From Nodosilinea sp. FACHB-131 (GTDB taxonomy: Bacteria > Cyanobacteriota > Cyanobacteriia > Phormidesmidales > Phormidesmidaceae), in the NCBI RefSeq assembly GCF_014695395.1, contig NZ_JACJOF010000020.1, positions 1 through 43,985 of the forward strand: 43,985 nt of DNA. Reading direction: 5' to 3'. A program made the translations under genes and the position numbers. Positions 1 to 7,623 of the stretch are shown one piece after another. Each line of letters starts with the position of its first letter. Position 1 is the first letter of the stretch. The notes under the pieces were generated by a model. The model was not told where the DNA came from. It did not search any database and was given only the letters and a program-made list of their open reading frames with translations.

Positions 1-93
1 GGTTGGTTAAAAAGCCGAATTCGAAAGCTCCTTCCCCATGACGATGGCTTGCGCGCTGCCATGGAGTCAATCCTTAAGCAAGCCGTGTCCTAA
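1..93 (+). CDS. IS630-family transposase, C-terminal end only (partial)
   Basis: Frame 1 is open from the first base to a TAA at 91-93 and encodes 30 residues beginning GWLKSRIRKLL. A Trp-Leu-Lys block followed by basic residues and ending in a short helix of the LRAAMESILK type is what I know from the extreme C-terminus of IS630/Tc1-like transposases, downstream of the DDE core. The catalytic core lies outside the window, so I cannot say whether the element is intact. The right end of the element should lie shortly after the stop, but I could not define its inverted repeat. It faces the 3' end of the broken kinase gene and may have removed that gene's tail (inference). Confidence 0.6.
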   Translation, partial: GWLKSRIRKLLPHDDGLRAAMESILKQAVS

Positions 94-863
94 CCTAACC
101 GGCTTTAGCTATAGATGGGAATTTCAAGCTGAGCCGATAGCGGGTCAAGGTCTCCGCGCCAACAGAAATGCCCATTAGTCTTTCTTGAAAAATTACAGTC
201 GACTCCCCACCTTTTAGCAGGTTAAGAATAACAATAACTACCCTCGTTTTTTTTGGAGTGTAATCCTAGCATTAGTATTGGAGAAATCACTTGAAAAGCA
301 CTTACCCAGTGCTTCGCCTTGACCTGGAACTCGAAGTCTAGGCTGTAGCGTAAAAAAAAAGTCACCCTAGAACCTACTAGTAAACCCAAAACCAGAAACA
401 ACAATGTAATCCAAAACTTGTTGAGAGGTATTGCAAAAAACGGCATTGAAACTAGCTCTAGGTAAGCTAATAACATCACTAAAGCTAGTGCTAGATAAGT
501 CCATAACGCCATGTCACTATCTATATATTGAATTTGCTTTAATGGTACTTTTAGTTGAAGAGTAGTTTGAGTTTTTTTCAGGAAAATAGAGGAGGAGTCG
601 GGACGTGTTGTTGTCCCTAAGTAGTTCTCTTGTATGGTCAATGTTGCTTTTGGCTCTGGGCGAGGATTGAGAAAGCGTAGCCTTGCGTCCTGTGCTGTTG
701 CCGGTCTTCTAGTTAGGCTTGGGTCTGTTAACCATTCGATCCAACTGGTGAAAGATCCGCTGAGAGAGGTCAAGTGCTTAAATTCGACGTGCAAATCGTT
801 TTGAGGTAGATCGGCAGGATGTTGACCTGTCGCCAAATAAATCAAGGTCATACCGACGCCATA

Positions 864-871
864 CAAGTCGG
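864..871. repeat. 8-bp target site duplication, left copy
   Basis: CAAGTCGG directly abuts the left end of the IS1-family element and is repeated at 1652-1659. Removing the element and one copy restores the kinase reading frame (…SDLYGVGMTL), which proves the insertion site. Confidence 0.92.
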
Positions 872-878
872 GGTAGTA

Positions 879-1370
879 CTAGAGAGGTAATGATGCGTTG
901 TAGTGGTGAATAAAATTCCATAGCAGGCCAATGTGATTGCGGAGGCTTTTGGAGAAGGCCAGACTGCGTCTGACAAAGCGTGACACCCGCTGCCTGAGGG
1001 TATTGTTAAACCGCTCAATGTAACTCGTCTTGCCGCTCGACTTACTGACCACTCGATGTCGTTGGTGGGGTAGCACCTGCTGGTACGCCTCCCAGGCGTC
1101 GGTATAGATGACCGCACACTGTCGATAAATCTTGGGCAAGGACTCCCAGAGTCGTTGTGCACTCTGGGCAGAGCGGTCACCGACATGAGCCCCGATAATC
1201 TCACGGGTATCGGCATCAAGCGCTAACCAAACCCAGTGTTTGTTGCCCTTGTGGTTCACAAACGACCAGAGTTCATCGCATTGCACCGTCAACGGCCCCT
1301 TTTTTTGGGCCGAACCGTGGCTTGGGTCGGCGTTTGGGCTGCTTTGCAGGTGACATAGTCTTGCAGCCAT
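879..1370 (-). CDS. insB: IS1-family transposase InsB (DDE catalytic part)
   Basis: The frame encodes the catalytic half of an IS1 transposase. Candidate DDE residues are the Asp in QCDELWSFV, the Asp in IYTDAWEAY and the Glu in SYIERFNNTLRQRVSRF, the last block being highly typical of IS1. In this family InsB is not made alone. Ribosomes slip -1 at an A-rich run at the end of insA and make an InsA-InsB fusion. Such a run is present as seven A on the minus strand (1300-1306), and the insB frame is -1 relative to insA there. The residues before that point (roughly 1370-1306) are therefore probably only out-of-frame readthrough of insA. The insB part itself appears intact. Confidence 0.88.
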   Translation of the reverse strand: MAARLCHLQSSPNADPSHGSAQKKGPLTVQCDELWSFVNHKGNKHWVWLALDADTREIIGAHVGDRSAQSAQRLWESLPKIYRQCAVIYTDAWEAYQQVLPHQRHRVVSKSSGKTSYIERFNNTLRQRVSRFVRRSLAFSKSLRNHIGLLWNFIHHYNASLPL

Positions 1371-1594
1371 TGCTCGGAAACTTGAGCTGCCCGAGCGATT
1401 CCAGCCATTGAGAGGCGCTCTAACAAGAGCCGGTCGATCAGTTCCCGCGTCGGGGTGTCGATGACCTTGTTAGTCGGGTTTTCGACGAATTAACGGCCAC
1501 AGCCGCGGCACAGGTACCGTTGCTTGCCCGTATGAATATGGCCGTTTTTGACCGTTCGTTCAGAGGTGCAATTAGGGCAGGGAGGCATAGGCAT
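1289..1594 (-). pseudogene. insA: IS1-family InsA with a premature stop codon
   Basis: Starting at the ATG at 1594, the frame reads MPMPPCPNC and then CRGCG, a two-pair Cys zinc ribbon typical of IS1 InsA. An HTH-like stretch (SMAGIARAAQVSEQWL) follows, ending at TGA 1289-1291. Codon 35 (1490-1492) is TAA where the family has Gln (CGR-Q-F), so a single C-to-T change explains it. Without readthrough, neither InsA nor the InsA-InsB fusion can be made. The frame otherwise stays open up to the A7 slippage run. Confidence 0.85.
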
Positions 1595-1651
1595 CGTTGC
1601 GTAGCTTCACTATCACCCTAACAAATCCATCATTACCTCTAGAGTTCTACC

Positions 1652-1659
1652 CAAGTCGG
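1652..1659. repeat. 8-bp target site duplication, right copy
   Basis: CAAGTCGG immediately follows the right terminal repeat of the IS1-family element and matches 864-871. Confidence 0.92.
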
Positions 1660-2280
1660 ATGCGGGTAACGAGCGTCCACCAAATTGTTCGGGTGGCATA
1701 TAACCATAGGTGCCAACCACAGTTACCGTGCCACCATGAGCGGCTGTTTGCACTGAGCCAAAATCAATCAGATAAACCTCACCAGGGCTATTGCCGCTGC
1801 GGTTTTTGAGCAACACATTGCTCGGTTTAATGTCGCGATGAATGACAGGCGGTTGAAGTCGATAAAGATACTCTAAAATATCTAATAAGGCTTTGGCAAT
1901 TGCCATTAATTCTGCTTCGCTAAATCTGTATCCATCCTGTGTAATTGTTGAAGTGAGCGAGCCTCGATATAGCTTTGCACCAGCGCAAAACCCTTACCAA
2001 ACTCAATTTCTACCTCAAAAAAATCGAGGTATTGGGGTATTGCTGGATGATCAAGAGCCTTGAGGGCTTCTGCCTCGCGCTCGAATAACTTTAAATCCTC
2101 CCAAGTAAAATCTGGGCTAAACAGTAAGAGTTTAATGACAACAGGCAATTGGTTTTGCAAATCGAGCGCCAAAAACGTTTGCCGTCCGGGTTTGCGACCT
2201 AGCAGTGCTTGAATTTGATAGCGATCATGCAAGATTTGGTTTACAAGCGGGCTGTCAGCACTACCATCGAAATCGGCCAT

Positions 2281-2826
2281 TGGTAAACCTTTTTGAGCTG
2301 AACGCTACGGATGCCTTTGGCATCTTTGCCTCAAAGGTACCCAACTTTATAGGGGCTCACCCCCAAGGCCAGCAATCAATGTGCACGGTTATCGGAAATG
2401 CTGTCAGCTACTACAACTTCGCCATTCTGTCGCGTCTACTTATTAAATACGAGGTCAGTGAGAAGGCGGAAACCCTATCCATCATCACGCAGACTCACCA
2501 GCGGCTTAGCGATACATCCATTTGAATGGTCAATACACCCCATCGCCGGGCAGGTGATCGACCTGGATCGAGCGTGGCAGGGCTGGACTTGGGCCGACGG
2601 AAATTTTTGGGTTTTGTGCTTACACCCCCTAAAAGAGTTACCCCTGTGCATAGGATGGGCACGTAGGCTTTGCTGTGAGGGTGTGTTCTTGATCCGAAAA
2701 TCCCCTTCACCTTGTGGCTTGAAACTTTCAACCCATTTCTCTTCGACTCAATTTTTCTTAACCCTGCGACGCGTCTTTAGAGCTTGGGCAAGCTAACGGT
2801 ACGATACCGTTTTTGAGGATTTGCCC
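2281..2826. other. Non-coding stretch between the broken kinase and lemA
   Basis: About 545 bases without a convincing gene. Short open frames on both strands have no recognisable motifs and look compositionally random. The stretch must contain the kinase promoter (minus strand, near 2281) and the lemA promoter (plus strand, before 2815), but no clear promoter consensus, terminator hairpin or repeat stood out. Confidence 0.5.
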
Positions 2827-3417
2827 GTGGGGGTACTGATACTGCTGGTGGCCGTACTGCTGATTGCAGCGGTCTTTTTTGTCAATCTCTACAACCGGTT
2901 GGTCACCGGGCGCAATCGCTACCAAAATGCCTACGCCCAGATCGATGTGCAGCTGCGTCGCCGCTACGACCTGATTCCTAACCTGGTAGAGAGCGTCAAG
3001 GGCTATATGGCCCACGAAAAAGAAACTCTGACGGCAGTAATCAACGCGCGCAACAGTGCCATGAGTGCCAGCCGTCAGGCGGCTCAGGCTCCCGGCGATC
3101 CGCAGGCGATGACGCAGCTGGCTGCCGCCGAGGGCATGCTCGACAGCACCCTGGGTCGATTTTTTGCGCTATCGGAAGCCTACCCTGACCTCAAGGCCAA
3201 CCAAAACATGGCCCAGCTAATTGAAGAACTGCGCTCCACCGAAAACCGTATTGCTTTTGCTCGCCAAGCGTTTAATGACGCTGTCACCCTCTATAACACC
3301 CAGCGGGAGATGTTCCCCGGCAACCTGATCGCGGGCAGCTTTAATTTCAACTCGGCTCAGCTGCTTGAGGAAAGCGCCCCCGAGGTCAAAGCAGTCCCCC
3401 GCGTATCCTTTAGCTAG
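2827..3417 (+). CDS. lemA: LemA family protein
   Basis: The protein has one N-terminal membrane helix (about residues 2-20, hydrophobic VLILLVAVLLIAAVFFV) followed by the LemA signature YNRLVTGRNRYQNAYAQIDV and then RRYDLIPNLVESVKGYM. The rest is a long helical domain predicted to face the periplasm or outer side. The family has no firmly assigned activity but is very often encoded next to M48 peptidases, as here: htpX starts two bases after this stop. I chose the GTG at 2827 because GAGG at 2815-2818 lies eight bases upstream. A TTG at 2821 is in frame but too close to that ribosome site. The two genes are almost certainly one operon. Confidence 0.9.
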   Translation: MGVLILLVAVLLIAAVFFVNLYNRLVTGRNRYQNAYAQIDVQLRRRYDLIPNLVESVKGYMAHEKETLTAVINARNSAMSASRQAAQAPGDPQAMTQLAAAEGMLDSTLGRFFALSEAYPDLKANQNMAQLIEELRSTENRIAFARQAFNDAVTLYNTQREMFPGNLIAGSFNFNSAQLLEESAPEVKAVPRVSFS

Positions 3418-3419
3418 CC

Positions 3420-5360
3420 ATGAATTTCTTTGAGCATCAAGACCAGGCTCGCCGCAACACTACCAAGCTACTGCTGCTGTTTGGGCTGTCGATCGCGGTG
3501 ATGATCGCGGCATTCTATGGGGTGGCGATCGCAATTCTATTTACCCAGAGCGCTCCAAAGCTAGGCGGGCAGGGAGTGCTCTGGCGGCCGGGAGTCCTAT
3601 TTTGGGTGACCAGCGGTACCTTGGCCTTTATGGTGGTGGGCAGCTCGACCAAAATGGCTCAGCTTAGCCAGGGGGGCCACAGCCTAGCCAAAGGGCTGGG
3701 CGGTCGAGAGCTGAACCCCCTCACCGACGACCCCGATGAGCAGCGGTTGATCAACGTGGTCAGCGAGATGGCCCTAGCCTCAGGAACCCCCATCCCCGCC
3801 ATGTATCTGCTGGATGACGAGCCGGGCATCAACGCCTTTGCAGCGGGCCATACCGCTGACAAAGCCGTGATTGGCGTGACCCGTGGCTGTCTCGAGCAGC
3901 TTAACCGCGACGAGCTGCAAGGGGTAATTGGCCATGAGTTCAGCCACATTCTCAACGGCGACATGGGCCTCAACCTCAAGCTGATTGGGGTAATTCACGG
4001 TCTGCTGCTGATCTACATTGCCGGGCGGATGGTGCTGCGCTTGAGCTGCTACTCTGACGGATCGTCGCGCCGATCGAAGGACGACAAGGGGGCTGGGGCA
4101 GTTTTGGCAGCGGCTCTGGCCATGGTAGTAATTGGCTACTTGGGGGTGCTATGCGGACGGCTGATCAAAAGCGCCGTGTCGCGGGAGCGAGAGTTTTTAG
4201 CCGATGCCTCGGCGGTGCAATTTACTCGCAACCCCGAGGGCCTGACCGGAGCGCTGCGTAAAATTGGTCAGATCTCGGCGGGGTCAACAATGGTTTCTCC
4301 CATGGCCGAAACGGCCAGCCATCTATTGTTTGGTGAGGCCAACGGCTACCTGTCATTTTTTGGGGATTGGTTTGCCACCCATCCGCCCGTGGGCGAGCGA
4401 CTACGACGCCTGGGCCAGGTACCGATCCCTCAAGGATCGTCCTCCACAATGGCTAAGGCATCGACCTTAAATTCTCCAGAAGAATCGCTGGTGATGGGGC
4501 TGCATGGGGGCACAAGCACCGCCGTGCAAAAGGAAACTGCTGCGATCGCCTCCCCCGACCCAAGCCAGTTTGTAACCGCCATTGGCACCACCGATGCCCG
4601 GCGACTGGAGCAGGTGCGATCGCTGCTCAACCAGCTGCCCGCTGAGATTAAGTTGGCCCTACAAGACCCTACTGCGGCTGCCGAGGTAGTTTATGCTCTG
4701 CTGGTGCGAACCAAGCCCGCCCTACAAACCCAGCAAATCGAGTACCTGTCCAACACCTATGGCCCAGATTGTAGAAAGCGAGTAGGACAGATTTACAATC
4801 AGGTTCGCGCCCTCAAGCCAGGGCAAGATCTGCTGTTGTTAGAGGCGCTAGTTCCCGCCCTCCAGCAGCTCGACCCCGATGCGGGGCGAAAGTTTATCCA
4901 AACGGCTCAGGCCTTGAGCCAGCCAGGGGGGCGCCTGCTACCCTCGAACTATCCACTGCAGCTAATTCTGCGCAAACGGCTGTCGAGTAATTCAGGTCAA
5001 CCTTCAACCATCAGTGACATAAACGATCTCTGGAGCGACGCCCTTGTGGTGCTAGCCCTGCTGGCGCGGGTTGGCCACCCTCGCCCAGAGGATGCTCTCT
5101 ACGCCTTCAAGCTTGGCCTTTCGCAACTGCCAGGGGCCAAAATGCAAACCTCCCCCAACCAGCTGCCTCCCGTCAACAGCGCTGACATCAACACCAGCCT
5201 CAGTCGCTTAGAGCAGGCCGCTCCTAAACTTAAACAGACCATTGTCGACGCCTGTGCCCACACGGTGCTGGCCGACAACGATGTTACCTCCGCCGAAATG
5301 GGGCTGTTGCGGGCGGTAGTGATCACCCTTGACTGCCCAGCCCCACCTTTTCTTACCTAG
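3420..5360 (+). CDS. htpX: M48 family metalloprotease, HtpX-like, with long C-terminal extension
   Basis: A 646-residue integral membrane zinc peptidase. Two N-terminal hydrophobic helices (about 17-42 and 58-75) precede the zinc site HEFSH at 172-176. The third ligand is probably Glu258 in REREFLAD. Further hydrophobic helices follow the HExxH (about 183-200 and 225-245), as in HtpX. HtpX proteins degrade damaged membrane proteins. Typical HtpX is about 290 residues; here the peptidase ends near 335. The remainder is a soluble helical region whose last part (DACAHTVLADNDVTSAEMGL…) resembles TerB-like C-termini seen on LemA-linked peptidases. It starts two bases after lemA, so the genes are co-transcribed and probably functionally coupled. 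Confidence 0.9.
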   Translation: MNFFEHQDQARRNTTKLLLLFGLSIAVMIAAFYGVAIAILFTQSAPKLGGQGVLWRPGVLFWVTSGTLAFMVVGSSTKMAQLSQGGHSLAKGLGGRELNPLTDDPDEQRLINVVSEMALASGTPIPAMYLLDDEPGINAFAAGHTADKAVIGVTRGCLEQLNRDELQGVIGHEFSHILNGDMGLNLKLIGVIHGLLLIYIAGRMVLRLSCYSDGSSRRSKDDKGAGAVLAAALAMVVIGYLGVLCGRLIKSAVSREREFLADASAVQFTRNPEGLTGALRKIGQISAGSTMVSPMAETASHLLFGEANGYLSFFGDWFATHPPVGERLRRLGQVPIPQGSSSTMAKASTLNSPEESLVMGLHGGTSTAVQKETAAIASPDPSQFVTAIGTTDARRLEQVRSLLNQLPAEIKLALQDPTAAAEVVYALLVRTKPALQTQQIEYLSNTYGPDCRKRVGQIYNQVRALKPGQDLLLLEALVPALQQLDPDAGRKFIQTAQALSQPGGRLLPSNYPLQLILRKRLSSNSGQPSTISDINDLWSDALVVLALLARVGHPRPEDALYAFKLGLSQLPGAKMQTSPNQLPPVNSADINTSLSRLEQAAPKLKQTIVDACAHTVLADNDVTSAEMGLLRAVVITLDCPAPPFLT

Positions 5361-5398
5361 TAATTGACTAGGCTATTGGTGACAGGCTTGAACAGCTA

Positions 5399-5462
5399 GG
5401 GTTCAGGGTCTACGGTATAGGGTTCAAGGCCGGTTGTGAATCTGAAACCTTGAATCCTGACC
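5399..5462. repeat. Heptad-type intergenic repeat hairpin, copy 1
   Basis: A run of degenerate heptads (GGGTTCA, GGGTCTA, GGTATA, GGGTTCA) ending in AAGG at 5429 is followed after about 18 bases by an imperfect inverse (CCTTGAATCCTGACC, 5448-5462). Similar elements lie at 18137-18183 and 38841-38914. It sits downstream of htpX and could fold in RNA, but it lacks a T-run. Confidence 0.65.
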
Positions 5463-5472
5463 TCTCTCTAAT

Positions 5473-5515
5473 CCGTCATCACTGGCTTAGCAGTCTGCTA
5501 AGCCAGTGATGACGG
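5473..5515. repeat. Perfect 21-bp inverted repeat with one-base spacer
   Basis: The left arm 5473-5493 (begins CCGTCATCACTGGCTTAGC) is exactly complementary to the right arm 5495-5515, with a single T between. It lies between htpX and rpmB, about 160 bases before the rpmB start. No T-run follows on either strand, so it is not a classical intrinsic terminator. The perfection of the arms suggests recent origin or selection. Confidence 0.9.
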
Positions 5516-5675
5516 GTTGCAGGGTTGGCACTCTGTTGATCCACTGCGCTCAAAAACCTATCCGGTCGGCGGTTTCGGCAAAATTCGCTGCATTTTGCAG
5601 GTTGATTGCCCTAAGATCTCTGCTACAATTCGAAGTTGCGCTATTGTGCCGTTTGATTACCGTTGGAGAATATTC

Positions 5676-5912
5676 ATGGCTCGTCATTGTCAACTCACCG
5701 GGAAGAAGGCCAACAACGCCTTTTCGATCTCTCACTCTCACCGTCGCACCAAGCGCCTGCAAGAGGCCAACCTGCAAGAAAAGCGCGTGTGGTGGCCCCA
5801 GGGCAAGCGCTGGGTCAAGCTGCGCCTGTCGACTAAAGCAATCAAAACCCTGCAAACCAAGGGGCTTGAAGCCATGGCTAAGGAAGCAGGTCTCAACCTG
5901 AACAAGTGCTAG
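5676..5912 (+). CDS. rpmB: 50S ribosomal protein L28
   Basis: A 78-residue basic protein starting [20 protein letters not shown], the canonical bacterial L28 N-terminus, with [12 protein letters not shown] and a C-terminal [19 protein letters not shown]. The length matches cyanobacterial L28. The frame stays open upstream to 5517, but the ATG at 5676 is right because homology starts there and GGAG (5665-5668) precedes it by seven bases. The gene stands alone on the plus strand, as rpmB often does in cyanobacteria. Confidence 0.97.
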   Translation: MARHCQLTGKKANNAFSISHSHRRTKRLQEANLQEKRVWWPQGKRWVKLRLSTKAIKTLQTKGLEAMAKEAGLNLNKC

Positions 5913-5928
5913 TTTGGCTTCTAGCCAG

Positions 5929-6780
5929 CTAATTTCGGCGGCGCAGTAGCGCCAGCCCCGCCGCTACAATACCGATCGCAAAGGCCGTTCCTGGCTCAGG
6001 GACGGCCTTTGACGTTGTCTGGCGCTGCACTTCCATTACAAACTTAAACACCACTGACTCGCCAGGAGCCAGAGAGCGGTCAAACTGAACGGCGGCAGTG
6101 GTATCGGCATCGACCAAGGGGCCGGGAGTATTTTGCAACCCTGTAGCCGGGACGTTGTAAAGCTGAGCCAGTAGTGGACCGTAGGGACTAATTTGCACCG
6201 CTGTCGGTGTTTGGTCGACGGTGAGAGTAGCCCGGGCACCGCTGGGGTCAGTCTGGGTAAGGGTGTTGTTTGCGAAGAAGGCGGTGTTGGTGGTGAATGC
6301 GCCGTCAAACTGAAGATCGTAGTCGATGTACTTAAACAGACTGACATCGAGCCAGTCGCTGCCCATGTTGGTCAGGGTTACGGTTTCGTGACGAGCGGCG
6401 CGGTAGCTGCCGGGGGCACCTCCCAACAGCACAGAGTCGAGGGAAAAGGCCAGGTTGGCCCCAAAGAAACTGGCGCTGAGGCGATCGGGGCTAGGTTGGC
6501 TAAAAGCGGTAGGCCGGAAATTTTCGAGCCGCAGCTCCCGGGGGGCAGCGAGATTGCTGAGGTTGAGAAAGTATAGATCTGTAAACAGCGTCTCGACGCC
6601 GTCCACAAGCCAAGACTGATCTTCGCTAAAGCGCAGCAGATCGGTTTGGTAGGTTGAGTTGCCCTGGGTGAGTTTTAATAGCCCAGGAGGTAAAGGGTCT
6701 GCGGCTGCAGCCAAACTATGGCTGGCCAGCGCCAGGGCTAAACCCAGGGACGGAATGGTAACGGCAGACCAATGTTTCAT
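5929..6780 (-). CDS. PEP-CTERM sorting domain protein, exported
   Basis: The protein begins MKHWSAVTIPSLGLALALAS, a Sec signal peptide with likely cleavage after LAAAADPL. It ends with the PEP-CTERM sorting signal: VPEPG, a hydrophobic helix (TAFAIGIVAAGLALL) and an Arg cluster RRR at the very end. In this system an exosortase removes the tail and the protein is delivered outside, often linked to exopolysaccharide. The middle (about 220 residues) is predicted to be beta-rich with no recognised domain. I chose ATG 6780; a TTG three codons upstream (6789) is also in frame. The gene converges on rpmB with 16 bases between stops. A terminator-like hairpin lies in its leader. Confidence 0.85.
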   Translation of the reverse strand: MKHWSAVTIPSLGLALALASHSLAAAADPLPPGLLKLTQGNSTYQTDLLRFSEDQSWLVDGVETLFTDLYFLNLSNLAAPRELRLENFRPTAFSQPSPDRLSASFFGANLAFSLDSVLLGGAPGSYRAARHETVTLTNMGSDWLDVSLFKYIDYDLQFDGAFTTNTAFFANNTLTQTDPSGARATLTVDQTPTAVQISPYGPLLAQLYNVPATGLQNTPGPLVDADTTAAVQFDRSLAPGESVVFKFVMEVQRQTTSKAVPEPGTAFAIGIVAAGLALLRRRN

Positions 6781-6836
6781 GAACCGCAAAAATGGGGCAA
6801 TCGGAGCCAGAGAATTGACTTTAGTTAGCAGAAACG

Positions 6837-6868
6837 AAAAAGCCGCTGGTGCAATCGCACCATCAGCC
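6837..6868 (-). terminator. Terminator-like hairpin in the leader of the PEP-CTERM gene
   Basis: On the minus strand, an arm ending GATGGTGC, a GATT loop and an arm GCACCAGCGGC are followed at once by TTTTT (6837-6841 as A5 on the plus strand). The stem is about 11 bp with one mismatch. It lies 57 bases before the ATG at 6780. No minus-strand gene is visible immediately upstream, so it could be an attenuator for the PEP-CTERM gene or the end of an unseen small transcript. Confidence 0.5.
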
Positions 6869-7129
6869 CATTCCCACCCAGGTTAGCCGGGCAACCCCGT
6901 TGCTGGAACCAGTTCTCTAAGGGGATTTACGGAATCCTTAAGCGAACTTTACGGACTTCGTGGAACCGCCGCTGCTCTCAAAGAACCGAATACCCACTTG
7001 CTAGGTCAGAACCGGTCCCGACGCCGGCAAAAGCACCGCCGACCAACCCTAGAGCAGTAGCGTAGACCAAGGAACGCTCTGTCGTGTTCCTTGCTGTGTT
7101 TTGTATTCCGCCTGCTCAGCGGGTTAGCT
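6869..7129. other. Intergenic region between the PEP-CTERM gene and the decayed cation-efflux gene
   Basis: This is the divergent promoter area. On the minus strand there is a further G/C-rich potentially structured stretch (around 6875-6925, complementary GGTTGCC/GGCAACC-like blocks). I compared it mentally with c-di-GMP, cobalamin and glutamine riboswitch cores and found no convincing match. No gene was recognised. Confidence 0.4.
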
Positions 7130-7531
7130 ATGAGCGATCGCCCTCTTCCCCATGTAGTTGATGTCCGCCAGGCGGTACAGCGGGTGCTGCTGCTCATCCT
7201 GGCTTAAATCTGGCTGTGGTAGCCCTCAAGGCCACAATGGCTGCATGACCGGGTTGCTGAGCCTGTGGCCGATGCCCTACACAGCGTTAACAATGGCTAG
7301 GGCTCGCCGCTAACCGGTTGGCCAATCCCCAGCCCGATCGCAACCATCCCTACGGCCACCAGAGGTTTGAAGCTATTAGTGCCTTGGGCTTGCCTGTTTT
7401 GAAATTTTCAAGAGTGCCGCCCACAGCGCGACCGAGGCGGTTGAAGCTCGGCTGGAGGAGCTGTATTGCCCAATCCGCACCACTGTTCACTTAGAACCGA
7501 GACGTATACCGAGGAGGCGATTACCTATTGA
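7130..7531 (+). pseudogene. Decayed cation diffusion facilitator (CDF) transporter gene
   Basis: Translating across frames recovers CDF family signatures. The start MSDRPLPHVVDVRQAVQRV is in frame 1. After a one-base loss come NLAVVALKATMAA and an in-frame stop. A LADALHS-like block (VADALHSVNN) follows, then in a third frame ANRLANPQPDRNHPYGHQRF with the HPYGH motif of CDF metal exporters and EAISALGL. The reading then jumps to a C-terminal piece (ATEAVEARLEELYCPIRTTV, HLEP), the CDF cytoplasmic domain. The central membrane helices are deleted. At least three frame changes, stops and one internal deletion rule out function. Confidence 0.75.
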
Positions 7532-7623
7532 GGTCAGTGGGCAGTTGGGGTCGCCAAAAGCGCTAACTTCACCATTACACTGAGTAAGGGGCTAAAGCCT
7601 TTAAAATCCGTCACTCATCACCT

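Larger units (their letters stand above)
872..1651 (-). mobile_element. IS1-family insertion sequence, complete (780 bp), inserted in the kinase gene
   Basis: The element is bounded by imperfect terminal inverted repeats of about 24 bp: the left end begins GGTAGTACTAGAGAGGTAAT, and the right end, read on the minus strand, begins GGTAGAACTCTAGAGGTAAT. An 8-bp direct repeat flanks it. Length, 8-bp duplication and two overlapping frames (InsA-like zinc-finger/HTH, then InsB-like DDE) separated by an A7 run are the hallmarks of the IS1 family. The insA frame has a nonsense codon, so this copy probably cannot move by itself. It is oriented on the minus strand, the same as the kinase it interrupts. 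Confidence 0.93.
222..2280 (-). pseudogene. Ser/Thr protein kinase gene disrupted by a frameshift and an IS1-family insertion
   Basis: Three minus-strand pieces rebuild one Hanks-type kinase. Piece 1 (2280-1906) holds the N-lobe: start MADFDGSAD, a Lys in VVIKLLL and a Glu in FEREAEAL. Piece 2 (about 1940-1660) holds the catalytic [11 protein letters not shown], the LIDFGS metal loop and [10 protein letters not shown]. Piece 3 (866-222) resumes at LYGVGMTLIYLATGQ, continues through the C-lobe, and ends in two hydrophobic segments, so the kinase was membrane-anchored. Pieces 1 and 2 are in different frames: the second frame reads [16 protein letters not shown] just before the first frame stops near 1906, so an indel lies near 1935-1950. 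Pieces 2 and 3 are separated by the IS1-family element at 872-1651. The tail also looks shorter than in related cyanobacterial kinases. An active kinase is very unlikely; the frameshift alone could be a sequencing error, the insertion could not. Confidence 0.9.

Noticed and set aside
2398..2796. Open frames before lemA
   Set aside because: No recognisable domain on either strand and no supporting ribosome site; treated as non-coding.
6869..6930. c-di-GMP, cobalamin or glutamine riboswitch in the PEP-CTERM leader
   Set aside because: Only short blocks such as GGTTGCC and GGCTAACC resemble parts of these; the conserved cores are missing.
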